From the NCBI RefSeq assembly GCF_914767665.1, contig NC_059501.1:81132798-81196797 (forward strand): 64,000 bases of DNA. The letters run 5' to 3'. Of this stretch, positions 10,990-22,639 are shown one piece after another. Below the pieces are notes generated by a model. It was not told where the DNA came from. It worked only from the letters and a program-made list of their open reading frames with translations, and made no database searches. Numbering within the stretch: position 1 is the first letter of the stretch; every line of letters starts with the position of its first letter. Both the position numbers and the translations under genes were made by a program. Source of the stretch: Harmonia axyridis. Lineage: Eukaryota; Arthropoda; Insecta; Coleoptera; Coccinellidae.

Positions 10990-11527
10990 AGAGAAATAAA
11001 CATAGATAGAGGATGGAGGGAACTATCAAATTTGACATGAAGCGCGTGGCAATGAAAACATATCAGTGATACGATATTTCACTCAATTCAAAAGTTTCTC
11101 TACAAAGAACGCGCTTCTTACGTCCCATAGTGAATCAAAGTTTCATATTAACTCAAAATATATTGAAATGAATACCTAAATATATCAGACATTCTGAAAA
11201 TAAACTTTAAGCGCGCCAAACGACGTGAAACAACCGATGACACTAGGAGAGCAAAAGTTGCCAAACCTTGAATTTCAGCAGGTAGCTACAGGAAACAATG
11301 AATATTCTGCTTATTAATAATTCGACAATTAGGAAAAATATTGGATTCCAACTATTCAAATTTAATCGGGAATCACTCAAATTTTATTTCATTCCACATG
11401 ACATACATTCATAATGATATAGTAAAACTGTGGATTTGAAAATAAGACACAATCCGACAACGTAATCTAACCATGTTGGGCACATGTAAAAATTGCGTAT
11501 ACTTCCACTATCTATGTTTATTACTCT
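10990..11527. mobile_element. MITE (AATAAACATAGATAG family), copy 1
   Basis: Begins AGAGAAATAAACATAGATAG and ends with the inverted CTATCTATGTTTATTACTCT. The interior has GACATGAAGCGCG, GTTTCTCTACAAAGAACGCG and CAGGTAGCTACAGG and matches copies at 24622-25196 and, inverted, 56801-57316. It lacks about 40 bp near its left end that copies 2 and 3 have. No coding capacity. Confidence 0.75.
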
Positions 11528-13344
11528 ATGGGTGGGTCCAATAGGGGCGCGTTTGAATTGTTTTTCTACTTGTGCCTATAGGTAAAGCTACAGGGTGATT
11601 CACCTATCTTGGTAACCCCAATTCTTTCACAAAGGGAGCTCAATAGATTTTCGGAGAATTCGTTGGTGTCGCCAACAGATTATGGTATACCTCATACTCT
11701 GTACTATGAATCTAACTCAGGTAAATGCCAAAAAAAAACAAAAATTCCAGAGACTGGATCTAGGTCACGGTAACTACAACATCGAGTATGTTTCAATAGG
11801 GTCTTATTAATCTGGACTGAATAATCTAATATTAGAAAGGTAAGGTTCCCCCTTAATAAAATTATGAATGTTGTGACATTCTATATTCTATTTGAAAAAG
11901 CTTTACAATCATTTTTTTAATTAGATTTTACCGGAAAGTAAATTAAATTGGAAGAATTGAATATAATCTAGAGATTTAAGAATACTCTATCATAATAAAG
12001 ATTACGAAACTAACGAACATTTGCAGTAAGCATTTTCGCAAATTCATAAATTATATTTGTTAGAATGAAGTGTGTCTTCAGAGCGTCAGAAATTGTCAAA
12101 TGCTACCGTTGCGATTGGATAGTTTGACGGTGGTATTAATCATGAGGATCAGATTACCAAATCATCATCCGCTCATAGGATCAGTCAAGACCCTACTGAA
12201 GACAAATTTTTTATTTTTTTTCAAGGGTTTTACCTGAATTGGATTCAGAGCACTGAGTATGAGGTAGACCATAACGACATCTAGTGGCGACACCAATGAT
12301 TTTTTCGAAAATCTATTCCCTTTGTTGATGAAAAATCTTGATTGAACAAAAAATAATGGAGGAATTTTAAATTTCACAATCTCATTTTATCTTGGATTCA
12401 TTATTTCCATTTGCAAACATTAAAATTGGACTGAGAAAATCAAAAGTTCCCTGAAATTTTGACAGTTAATGTACTGAGATAAGTATAAAGGTAAAGTCAA
12501 GAATAAAATTTAAAAAATTGTACTCCTTACAAGCTTTTCGAGGAAATTATTAAAACATTTTTCGTTGAATGAAAAGTTCAGACTCGAATTACGATAATAA
12601 GTTATTATTATTACATTATTAATCGATGCCATTTAAAAGTGATCTGGAGTACCTAATTGCTGAATATTATTGAATAAATATTAGCTTCGGAGTGTTTGGT
12701 ACATGTGGTTCAAAATTCGGAACAAATAATCCTGCTTCAAACATCACTTCATAAGTTTTTCATTATGTTTTAAAATATTTTCAGAGAATTATGAATAATT
12801 GTGTGGCATTTGCTGTTTTTCGAAATTGAATATTATCTGAAATGTTTCGAGAATTTTAAGACAAGTAAAATTTTGCTCTTCGAAACAATTTCAAAGGTTA
12901 ATTAATCATTGAATAATAATAATTTATATTAATTCAGTGTTAGCCTGGAAAAATAAAATTCACATTGAGCATCAAAGACACATTCCTCTAGTTTATCGAA
13001 AATCAAAAGTACAATAACATAACATTATACGAAGAAATACAACATTATATAATAAAATGTATGAAGTAGTTTCAAAATATGGTTGCAGTTTGTTTTCGTT
13101 GGTTACATAGTGTAATATAAGTTAAGTCTTTTGTTAACAGTTGCATCTATTTCTCCAAAGTATGAAACTTATTTTAGTTAAGTTAATGCTCTAGATATAT
13201 ATTTTTCAAATAGCATATTCACGTTTCTAAGGATCGTTCCTTTAAAGATGACTAATGACTATTGAAACAATTTTCTAGCAGAAAAAATCGATTTCATTAC
13301 GTCATCCGAAGATAACAATCCTAGCATTGAAGGTTGCACCTCTA
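11528..13344. other. Non-coding stretch 3' of the PAN/proline-rich gene
   Basis: Apart from the partial dispersed element at 12073-12310, I see only AT-rich sequence without recognisable genes. Part of it is presumably the 3'UTR of the minus-strand gene ending at 13345. Confidence 0.4.
12073..12310. mobile_element. Dispersed TIR element, copy 3 (partial)
   Basis: The first 130 bp from TGTCTTCAGAGCGTCAGAAA to CTGAAGACAAA are nearly identical to 6671-6810. After the poly-T/TCAAGGGTTTTACCTG core the sequence diverges (GAGGTAGACCATAACGACAT), so the right part belongs to a related subfamily. Confidence 0.55.
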
Positions 13345-13523
13345 TCAAGTAGTGTATACTTGATGAACAATTGTTCTGCTGTTCTGCACGCTCAATTTTA
13401 TGCTAGCTGAACTCGCATCATTGAGATCTGGAATCAAAATTCCACCAGGAAACATAAATTTAATGATTTCCTCATGATCTGAGGTAAATTCGAGAGATCT
13501 TGCAGAATCATCCTCAGAGCTTT
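13345..13523 (-). CDS. PAN/proline-rich gene, putative terminal exon 4
   Basis: Acceptor GCATCTTCAG ends at 13524. Joined to exon 3 the split codon G+AA gives Glu, followed by SSEDDSARSLEFTSDHEE, then FMFPGGILIPDLNDASSA, ending VHQVYTT and TGA at 13345. The coding-like composition with matching phase supports it. The polypyrimidine tract is weak, so a different last exon is possible. Confidence 0.5.
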
Positions 13524-16500
13524 CTGAAGATGCAGCGTTTATGAATTAACCGGACATAAAAGATACATTGTTTGTTTTTTGTCGAAGTTGATGCAATATG
13601 AGTCCTCTATTTATCTATTAGTTGGCATCCTTGTTCTGTTGTAAAAATTTTAATAGCAAGAAAAATTTTTGTATAAAGTGAGAGTATGGGGAAGCAAGAT
13701 GAGACTAGATGAAGTTTTCTCCACACTCCCAGTGTGGATTAAAATAATCAGATACTACCATTTTTCGATTTAATTCTGAGATTAATGAGTCAATATTGAA
13801 CAAGAGTTTTTTCATCAATAGAAACTATTCGTTTTGTTAGTCTTCAATAGTGGTTTTCAATTTGTCGTTTTTCAATTATTCTCATGATTCAAATCAACAG
13901 TTTTTCGAAAACGTCATACATTTCTTCATTCATACATAAATTTTTTGATTTTTGAAATTACCTGAATTGATATTTACCTTCGGAAATTGCATTTGATCTA
14001 AGCTCATATTAATATATATTTTGACAGAAAAATAGAATAGAAATACCGGAGAATTATAAGCAAACTTTTGCTTTTGTGAATTCAGCCTGAAAACGTCAAA
14101 TTATATCATTGGAAAATCTATAATAAAAAAGGTTTTTGGCGTTAATTTCAGCTATTCAGGAAATAATTTGACCTCAGCTCGACCTATACCTAAATGAAAT
14201 TATCAAATAATTTTAGGTGTGATTTTAATTTTTGGCGAATAGTTTCAAATACAATAATCAAAACTTTGAACAAATTATTGTTCATTCAACAATTCCCAAG
14301 CAAAATCATGCTCAATAATATTTATTTATGACTATTTATTTTTCAAATTCCCAAAACAACGCATTGATAAATCTTTGTTGATAATAATGTTAAAAGGTTT
14401 ATTATATCCATGAAAATTGAAATGAAGCCAAAACAATCCATATCTGAATAGATATCAACAAAATACCGACAAATAGTGAAATTTCAAGGTTATCAGTAAA
14501 TCACTTCTATTAAAGCATATTTCCTTGAAGATCAAATTGGTCTGAATTCCTCTTATTCAAATCCGGCAGGCAAGCTCCGACAGAATGCAAGAATCCCAAT
14601 TTGACTCCATCATCATTATATTGTTAATTTGTTCAATTCAACTACCAAGGCCAGGGTCGTTGAAGCAGACTCCCTTAATTATATGGTTCTACTCCTCAGA
14701 AAAAATGATGTGATAGGTTATTTAAAATAATTTTGTCAGTTATTCAGATAAAAAATATATTTTGGGGAAATGTTGTTAACCAATTCCAATTTTTGGCGGA
14801 TGCGCTCATCCTGAATTACTGAGTAATTCGCGCTTCCACCATTTCAGTAACATTTATATGATACTTTCAAAAGAATACTCACCAATATCAAGAGGAGTTA
14901 TAATCGATGTTATCTTCTCTCCGTCCACACCAGTGCTTTCTGTGATAATCGAATTTTCCAAGGTCGTATTTTTCACTGTTTCACCCTTATTCACACCGTT
15001 TTTGTCGATTGTATTGTTTGTATCGCTGCCATTCTTGGTGACATTCGAACTGTGCAGATAATCTGTGTTAGAATTCACATATTTTGTCGAATTAGACACA
15101 ACATCATGTCTGTCGTTAGCACTGAACAGATAATCTGGATTCCTATACCCTAAATTCGGATCTTCCGGCTGTCTCAAGGGCCTTCTTTGCTCGTAGGGTC
15201 TTCTATCATGAAAATCTGGTCTTGGATATGAGTTTCCTTTATCACCCCAGTGGCCATCTTCTGGTCTCAAAGGTCTATTGTGATCTATTGGTCTTCTGAA
15301 ATCATCTTCTGGTCTGAACGGTCTCCTGTAATCATCGTCTGGTCTTAATGGCCTTTTATGATCATTTTCTGGCCTCAGAGAGTGTCTGTAATCATTTTCT
15401 GGTCTTCTGAAATCATCTTCTGGTCTTGGCGGTCTTCTGTGATCATCTTCTGGTCTTAACGGTCTACTGTAATCATCTTCCGGTCTCAATGGTCTTTTGT
15501 AGTCATTTTCTGGTCTTAAAGGGTGTCTGTGATCATTTTCTGGTCTTCTGAAATCTTCTTCTGGTCTTAACGGCCTTCTGTGATCGTCTTCTGGTCTCAA
15601 CGGTCTTCTATGATCATCTTCCGGTCTTAACGGTCTTCTGTAATCATCTTCTGGTCTGAGTGGTCTTCTATGATCCTCTTCTGGTCTTGAAGGCCTCCTA
15701 AAATCATCGTAAAAGTTTCCCATAGGTCTTGGAATTTCATAATCCAACCTAGGCGGCTTCGATTCATCGTAATATTCGAAATGAGGTCTTGTATGATAAC
15801 CTCCATCAATTCTATCGTCTATTATCAAAGGTCTCGAATCATAACCACCAGGTCTAGGTCTGTTCGGTATTATCGGCCTCTCATCGTCATAAGGACTGTT
15901 AAGGTTTTGAGGCCGAAAAGGAGGTATCTGATCCTCGTATGGACGATGTGGAATCACATCGTCTGGCTTTTCATGTACTGGTTTGTATGGTTTTTCAGTG
16001 TGAGGCTTGTGAGTCGATTGTTGATCGTATGGATTGAAGGGTCTTTGAGGTTTGTTATAAGAATAGGAGGGTCTTTCATCATCATAGGAGTTTATTGGTT
16101 TGATAGGAGGTCTGCCATATGAATCAGAAGGTCTTTCAGGTTTGTCAGGGTATGTGCTTGTGGGTGGACGTGGTCTTTCATTTCCATAAGAATTCGATGG
16201 AGGTCTTTGTGGTCGAATGTCATCATATGGTTTTTGAAAAGGCCTTTCATCATAATAAGGGTCATACGGTGATAAAAACTTGGGATTGTCAATGAATTCC
16301 GAGCCCCATGGTCTGCCTACATCATGAGGTTTATATTTGTCATAATCACTAGGTTTTTTATAAATATTCATGAAACCTTGATTGCCGTATCCTCCAGATA
16401 GTTCACCATAATTGTTGTTACTTCCATAATCACCATGGACACCGTTTGAAGTTTCTGGTAAGTAACCTAGAGGCCGCTCAGGTTTGCCGTAAGAGTATGG

Positions 16501-19500
16501 GTTTTCGCCAATGAGAATATCATGAACAGGATGCAAATAACTTTGTAAACCAGGACTAACACTCACCAAACTCCCTTGGATCAATTGGCTACTTTGGGAA
16601 TTAGGTCTATTGTAGTCAGGTTTGGTGTAGGAACTTGTTGGTTTTTGGTTTCCGTAAGAACCTGGCTTGACCATTTCTAAATTTGGTATGCTGATGCCGT
16701 AACCCACTGTTGGTTTCTGGGGTATGTTCGAAGGCTTATTCAAAGCTTCATTTGGGTATATGCTTGGTTGCGAAGGTTTCTCTTCGGTTATTGCACTTGA
16801 TGGTTTATCTGGTAGGTAAGTGGGTTTGAGGCTGTTCTGGGGTGTGTTGTATTGGTCCTGCGTACTTGCAGATTGTGAAAGGACTACGTCATCGAAATTG
16901 GGTTTAGGTTTGGAAGCTTGAGGATCGATTACTAACTTGCAGCCTAATTTCTTTATGTATAAATCGAAATCTACGTTTTCTATGGTACCGATAGGTTGGA
17001 GAGTGGCAGTTTCTTTGATGAAGTTTCTTCCTAGTTCACAAGTTGAGTTTCCTTTTTCCCCTATCCTGTAAGTAAAAGTGTGTTTGAGTCAAATTTTTAA
17101 TGGCGCATTCGCCATTTTGCAACCGCGTATTATTTTATCGAATCTTACCCGAAACTGAAGGCTTTGCAAACGTCTCCTTCTGCTGTACATTCTTTCTGGC
17201 ATTTTGGCACTGTGTTGGCTTTGACAGTCTTGTAAATATCTCTCTGGCCCAGTCTGTGGCCGATGGCTAATCTTTCATAGCAATCTGAAAATTTTCTGAA
17301 TTAAATGTTTTCTTCTAATTGTTAAATAGTCATGGATTAAATCGAGGATTAAATGAAATAAGAAAAAATGGCCCAATTAAAACGTTGCCAGAGTAAGTGC
17401 TAGTACTGATTAGATTAAAATTTGCAGGATTGGCTCGGCTCTCGAATTTCATGGTTAAATTCAGTCCTGATAATTTCAAAACTGCGAATTGGATTGAAAT
17501 GAAATGTTGCATTCAGATGTTGAATAACAATTTTAAACTTCGTGCAAAATTTCATGTGGATCGCGTCTCCAAAACCAGAGAAATTCAAGAGAAATATGGA
17601 GAATAGAACTCAATATTTCAGTGACAATAGACAACAGAATTTTATATAGAATAACAATATCAAGTCTTATTCGAAATTTCGTGCTGATCACGTCATCAGA
17701 ACTGTAGAAAATTCACGCAGAATATTTAAGCGAAAAAACCAACAATTTCAACATTTTTCAATGTCAAAAAATCCTACCCAGTTAAAATTTTCTGTGTAGA
17801 GGTGTAATAATAATTTAATAATAATAATGAAGGCTTTTATTCTGCAAACAAAATACATATTCTCTCGCAGAATGGGTAAGATCCAGTGCATCCAGGATCT
17901 TTCAAGCTGCGATTAGAGATTCACGGCTTGGCTTGATTTTCAAGCTTCTTGAGTTGAGTTTGACTTGATTTCCAGTCAAGCTCAAGTCAAGTAGTAGTTT
18001 TTCAATCTCAAGTCAAGTCAAGTCAAATATTTATTTATCAAGTACTTGAATCATATCAAGAGCTACTTGATTTTTAGCAGTTTTATTATGTAATGTCACA
18101 TCAATAAAAAATGATAAAATGAGCAGGAACCTTGCAAAAAACACTTTCATTTATTACACTTATTGTAAAACTTAACCAAAAATATCAACTTTTTCGAAAT
18201 AGAAACACTATAAATCATAACAAAATAAAAAATAATAAAAAAATAAAGTTTCTTAATATTGGGAAACCTCCAGGCTTTGTTTAATTTCATAATTTTTCAT
18301 CTAGGATCTAAGACACATGAGGCATCTTATACATTTGTCGCCTAATCTATTGCGGGGTTTTCTAACTCTTTCAACAAGAGCTGGAGAGGGAGGAATACGC
18401 TTATTTAGTCTAAGCACGCACGAGATTGCAGAAATATATGCCGTGCGACGCGTGCATATCAAGTAGCTTGGTTTCAAGTCAAGCAATAAATATCTAAAAT
18501 TAAGTGAAGTCAAGGTCAAGCATGTAATTTTTTACGAGCTTGATTTTCAAGTCAAGTAGTTGGTTAAAATGTCAAGCTACTTGATGAATCCTTAATTGGA
18601 AAGGGACGAACTCAAGGCGGATTGATAATACATACTCATTTTGCTCTTTATCGACCAATTCCCTTTGATTTTTCCACATAGCTGTTCATAAGTAAATCAT
18701 GTCATATGAATTCGAATATAATCATTTCCTTTTTGCTACCGTAATCAAATATTGATTTTTTGCCCGCATTAACAAATACAAAATCTCTTCTTCGCCATTT
18801 CGATGATCCAGTTATAAAAAAAAATCGCAGGTTATTCGAAACTAGAATAACAGCTATTACAACGCGAAATGACATGGTGAAAACAAATATCTCGGATCGG
18901 ATGTTACACGAAACATCTAAGACACTAATTTATTCGCATTTCGATGCCTCTGGCTCTTTTGAATTTCCGTCCCAAATTCGCGGCAATTATTCAGCTATAA
19001 AAGAATAACCGTATCTTCACCCGAATGAGATACAACCTACTTATAATTCGATAATTCGCAAAAAATGCTACGTACGAAACCGTCAGTCTTATTTGATTTG
19101 TTGTAATTATACGTGATTTGTAGTTGTATGTGGATATCACGTAGTGATGTACAGTTTTTGTGACTTTGTTCAATTGTGGTGTTTTTGTCCAGGGAGTAAT
19201 TTGGGTAACAGTATTTTTTCGATGTTTGGGGATCATTGTCTTGTTCTTGGGAAGACAATTCTGTTTGTCGATTTACGGTGCTGGCAAGACGGTATCTTGG
19301 GGTTGCTGAATTACCGTCTTGGAAGGAGATGCATAAAGGATGCCAAAAGTTAAACGGAGGGCGACAACGTTTTAACCTTTTTCCTTCCACAAACAATGGA
19401 AGCTCAATTAGGAAGGAGAGGAGAGTATATCCTCTAGCTCTGAAAATCTTGGTCTTTGGTGGCAGCATAAATGAATGTGGAATAAATATAATTAATCAAA

Positions 19501-21547
19501 TATAAATAATCGATGAATTTGGATTTTTCCATTTTTTCTTATTTTGCCTCATTCTGAATGAAGCAAATAGTAACAAACATAGACTAAGTGGAAATGATAG
19601 TACTAGTTTATACTCGTACTATCATTTCCACTTAGCCTTTCGTGAGAGACTGTTGCAGACTAAGAATTGTTATTTTAAAAACATAAACACATCGTCAAAA
19701 GTATTGGCCCCCTAGGTTTCTCATAAATAAACAATTTATGTTCTTGTAATGAGATGAATATTTTCCTGTGCATCAACTACAATATATTTGATAGGAAATC
19801 TTTGCTTATTACTCTTTGGTTTATACAGGATGAGGCAAAATAGGAAATATGAGGAAAAATCTAAATTTATCGACTATTTATTTTTAATTAATTATAATCG
19901 TTCCTCAACTTAATCCATATTCAATAGTCCATATTACCACCTCTATTTTCAATCAACTACCCAATACGCCTAAGCATCCCACGAATTAAGTAGCTAATGA
20001 AATTTTCTGTTGTTTATTTACCGAAATAAACTCCATTATTATTATTATTATTATTATTATATCGTTTCATTCTTCCAGAAGGGCTAAACCCAATTCTTGA
20101 AAAGTTGAATGTGGGTTTTGGCAATTGAATATTGCTCTCCCTAAGTGCTCAATTAAATTAATTTATAGTGAGTTTGCTGTCCATTTCATTCTCTGGAGAT
20201 TGTTTTCTTGAAGAATGTTTTGAACCCTTCATGTGCGGTGTGGTGGGGCGTTATCATCCTGATAAATGGAATTATCCCCAAATTCATTGTGCAGAGGAAC
20301 AATGATTGGTTGAATGAATTTTCCTACGTAGATGGCAGCAGTCATTGTTCGTTCAACGATAATATATAAGAGCGACATTATACTCCAGCATATTATTGAT
20401 CCGCCTTGAAAAGGCACAACTTCCTGGACGAAATTGAGTCGCTCTTGTCTACCTGGACCTCTCCAAAACCTTTCTCGTTGACTATCACATTGTAAACCAA
20501 ATCGTGACCGGAAAAAGTACGTTGCGCCATTGTGGTAAAAGCCAGTCTTGGTGGTGTTCTGCCCATTGCCGACGGGTAGCTCTATGTCCAGGTGATAGCT
20601 GAGCTGCTCTTAAAGGTCTTCTTGCCCTTAAATTTGAGGAATGCAACCGTCTTATTATGGTACTGGTTGAGACTACCCGTCTATAGATCCTCAAAAAATG
20701 ACTTCGAAGGGTTGTTACAGATATCGTTCGATTCCTCCGAGTAAAATTTGCGATATAATGGTCTTCCCTTGCAGATGTTACTCTGGATCGACCAGGCACC
20801 GGTTTTTGGGCAACGTTGCCGGTTTCCAGGAAAAAGGCCACTATGTGCCTTACTGAAGTCCGTGGAATAGTCAAACGTTGCGCAATCTGGTAGTTCGACA
20901 AAGCTTCTTGATGTAGGGTACTATTCTTGCCCGGTCAAACTGAGAAATTGGATGTCCCGGCATTTTCCACGGAATATTCTCAATATTGCAACTCTTGTTA
21001 TTCGCTGAAAACTGATTAACTTCGAAAACACCTGTATTCTTCCGAACAAGAAACATTTTTTGCTGATTTATTGTTTTCATTTAAGTGATAATATAGTGAA
21101 GATTCCATATACAAACAAATATCATGTTAAATTCAACAAGTTGAGAGTTGATAGGGGGGGGCAAGACTTTTGGAAATTGACACTGAAATGAGCATCCATT
21201 GTTTTCTTTTTCTTTAATATCAAAATGAAAACTGCTATCGGAAAATCCATTAAATTGAAGCAAAAACCTACATACAAAATCTAGTGAAAAAATATCTACG
21301 AATTTCAAAAGACGCTCAAATATCCCGACTTCAAACGAGTTTTTTTTCTCATTTTTATAAAACCGAATGATGAAACAAAAGGTCACTTGAACGAACTCGA
21401 TATTATTAAGATTTTTCAACCACCCTTTCACTTACCATTCGTGATCACGTTGAGCTGATTCTCAATCTTAATACTACGCACAAACTCAAAAACAACAGTC
21501 AAACACACAAAACCCACCAAAATCCGAAACCGAACACTGGAACCCAT
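13345..21547 (-). CDS. Secreted PAN/apple-domain proline-rich repeat protein (4 exons, 869 aa)
   Basis: Proposed join on the minus strand: 21547-21436, 17284-17149, 17065-14883, 13523-13345 (112+136+2183+179 bp, 870 codons). All introns are GT-AG and the split-codon phases agree (1, 2, 1). Exon 1 gives a signal peptide. Exons 2-3 give a PAN/apple-like domain at residues about 39-125, with cysteines 39, 66, 70, 77, 92 and 125. Residues about 180-530 are rich in Pro, Tyr, Gly and Asn. About 16 copies of a ten-residue RRPLRPEDDH-type repeat follow (about 538-684), then an Asn/Thr/Ser-rich and an acidic tail. There is no transmembrane segment besides the signal. Probably an extracellular matrix or cuticle-associated protein; that role is inferred. 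Start: good Kozak context, and a TATA-Inr promoter lies about 320 bp upstream. Exon 4 is the least certain part. Confidence 0.75.
13524..14882 (-). other. Intron 3 of the PAN/proline-rich gene
   Basis: AT-rich sequence with no mobile element recognised by eye. It would instead be 3'UTR and flank if exon 3 is terminal. Confidence 0.45.
14883..17065 (-). CDS. PAN/proline-rich gene, exon 3 (large repeat exon)
   Basis: Acceptor TTACAG ends at 17066. The split codon GG+G gives Gly, and the exon then reads IGEKGNSTCELG to complete the PAN domain. The long Pro/Tyr-rich part and the RPLRPEDD repeats (about 15265-15700) follow without a stop for 2.18 kb. The frame stays open to a TAA at 14854, but a consensus donor (ATTG, then GTGAGT) occurs at 14882 and its phase fits exon 4, so the exon is ended there. 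Unspliced, the protein would end with YSFESII. Confidence 0.85.
15265..15700 (-). repeat. In-frame 30-bp coding minisatellite (RRPLRPEDDH)
   Basis: About 16 tandem 30-bp units encode ten-residue repeats of the type RRPLRPEDD(H/Y/F)R. Three shortened 7-residue or smaller units (RRPENDH, RRPENDY, RRPIDHN) recur at intervals, suggesting a higher-order duplication. Every copy keeps the frame, consistent with selection for the protein. Confidence 0.85.
17149..17284 (-). CDS. PAN/proline-rich gene, exon 2
   Basis: Acceptor TTTTCAG ends at 17285. The split codon G+AT gives Asp, followed by CYERLAIGHRLGQRDIY and a C-x3-C-x6-C cluster (KCQKECTAEGDVCKAFSFG). These are the first four PAN cysteines. Donor GG, then GTAAGA at 17148. 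Phase 2. Confidence 0.8.
17915..18594 (-). mobile_element. hAT-type element relic with subterminal CAAGTCAAG arrays
   Basis: The ends AGAGATTCACGG and, inverted, AAGGATTCATCA are similar. Both flanks are packed with CAAGTCAAG, CTACTTGA and related motifs, the kind of subterminal array hAT transposases bind. Between them, on the minus strand (18300-18430), lies RIPPSPALVERV then KPRNRLGDKCIRCLMCLRS. This resembles the hAT C-terminal dimerisation region (IPATSAPSERVFS..., KRNRL). The remainder of the transposase is lost. Confidence 0.6.
19584..19635. repeat. Perfect 20-bp palindrome with 12-nt loop
   Basis: CTAAGTGGAAATGATAGTAC at 19584-19603 is exactly inverted at 19616-19635. Possibly a tiny MITE or an inverted duplication scar. 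Confidence 0.75.
20035..20060. repeat. ATT microsatellite
   Basis: About eight uninterrupted TAT/ATT triplets directly abut the 3' end of the Tc1-like pseudogene. Confidence 0.85.
20063..20963 (-). pseudogene. Tc1-like transposase, decayed
   Basis: Starts MPGHPISQFDRARIVPYI at 20963, then after a frame slip NYQIAQRLTIPRTSVRHIV (paired helix-turn-helix). Next come RTISVTTLRSHF, RHRATRRQWAEHHQDW-like and LPQWRNVLF (first catalytic Asp region, frameshifted), IYQDDNAPPHRT (second Asp), and in another frame INLIEHLGRAI and FQELGLALLEE (third-acidic-residue region of a DD34E Tc1 element). At least three frameshifts and a stop make it inactive. Inverted termini were not found. It sits in an intron in the same orientation as the host gene. 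Confidence 0.8.
21436..21547 (-). CDS. PAN/proline-rich gene, exon 1 (signal peptide)
   Basis: ATG at 21547 in context AACGATGG. Encodes MGSSVRFRILVGFVCLTVVF then EFVRSIKIENQ, a basic start and hydrophobic core with likely cleavage near VRS. Donor AATG, then GTAAGT at 21435. Phase 1. Confidence 0.75.
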
Positions 21548-21866
21548 CGTTAATCACTGATTTAATTCCACAATATCGTACAATAATCGTCCGAGCAATT
21601 CAGACCATTGTTTCAGAGACGTGAAACCGAAACCTGCACCTTTCACGATTCAACAATCGTACTAATCTGCCCAATTATCCAATTACCATCGCCGACGCTG
21701 ATGAACATGTTTTACGCGTGAATTTTCGCAAAAATCATCTGTAGACTCCAAGTAGAATTTTCGAATTCGTTCGCGAGTTCTGCCGGACACGGCCAACCTT
21801 GATCTTGGACGGTATCGAAGTGGATGATGATGATGAAGACGCGCTGGATTCAAGTATGGAGAAGCG

Positions 21867-21902
21867 AAATGAGAGTTAAAAAAGAATAGAGCCGGTTATA
21901 TA
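21867..21902 (-). promoter_or_regulatory. TATA-Inr core promoter of the PAN/proline-rich gene
   Basis: On the minus strand TATATAA lies at 21902-21896 and an arthropod initiator TCATTT at 21872-21867, placing the +1 A at 21870. TATA-to-start spacing is 32 nt, as expected. The 5'UTR would be about 320 nt to the ATG at 21547. No downstream promoter element is needed or obvious. Confidence 0.65.
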
Positions 21903-22639
21903 GTGGCGTTCTTTCGGATTTTATCAACAACACTGCACAGCTCAGAAAGGCAGACGAGGACGGCGAATTCGATTTCAGCGGGTTTGGCGAAAAGTTGCAC
22001 GCGATTGGGAATTGCAACAGGATTTTGTACCACGAATTTTAACCCGTTGTATTCACTGCTATTGGATTAATTTAGAAAGGACCAGGCAGCAGCCTAATTC
22101 AAAAAAGTTGTCATCGGTTAATTTTTCTGAATTTTTCGAATGTTGTAGATTATGACCTCCTGAATAAGAAAGTTTGTGGGTCCAACTCAATCTAGTTCTC
22201 GAGATACAGAGTGTCGAAGTTGGAAAATGGCATTTCTTTAGTAAGATTTCTTGTAGAAAAACATCTTCAATGAAACACTTTCGCGCGACAAATATTGCTT
22301 ACCCATAAGTTACCTTATTTTAGACTGGTTTTTAATAAAAAATAATGATACATACGGGGTGATTCAAACATTATTCAAGAAATTCGTTTAGTTCATAATT
22401 CACACCGTATTTGAAAAAGTTGTTCGTAGAATTTTGCACTTTTTTGACATCACTCTTAGTTCGAGTAGCCATTTATGTATCTTATTGAGGAAGTTTTTTG
22501 GTACCTGCTGGAATCTTAGGCCCTATCAGTAGATTGGTGTCATTCAATTGGTTGTTAATTAATGTTTCATTTCTCTCTGCAATATTATTCAAATCGGCCA
22601 GGAAGATTAGGAATAGAAGTCTCCCTAATATTTTGTAAA
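21903..22639. other. Upstream flank of the PAN/proline-rich gene
   Basis: Positions 21950-22050 are moderately GC-rich and could carry proximal regulatory sites. 22140-22600 is AT-rich, with a GGGGTGATTCAAACA motif at about 22357 that resembles ends of other local repeats. No gene. Confidence 0.35.

Larger units (their letters stand above)
17285..21435 (-). other. Intron 1 of the PAN/proline-rich gene
   Basis: A 4.15-kb intron carrying a hAT relic (17915-18594), a palindrome (19584-19635), an ATT microsatellite and a Tc1-like transposase pseudogene (20063-20963). The ORF pair at about 19037-19505 (both strands) has no recognisable domain. Confidence 0.65.

Noticed and set aside
15265..15700. 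CRISPR-like regular repeat
   Set aside because: The 30-bp periodicity has no unique spacers and encodes an in-frame peptide repeat in a eukaryotic gene.
15627..16292. Additional ORFs on both strands inside the proline-rich exon
   Set aside because: Shadows of the 30-bp in-frame coding repeat.
19037..19505. Overlapping ORFs of 143 aa (minus) and 89 aa (plus)
   Set aside because: The plus frame has LARRYLGVAELPSW, faintly like the hAT LARRYLxxPATS stretch, but nothing else follows. Not enough to call either frame.
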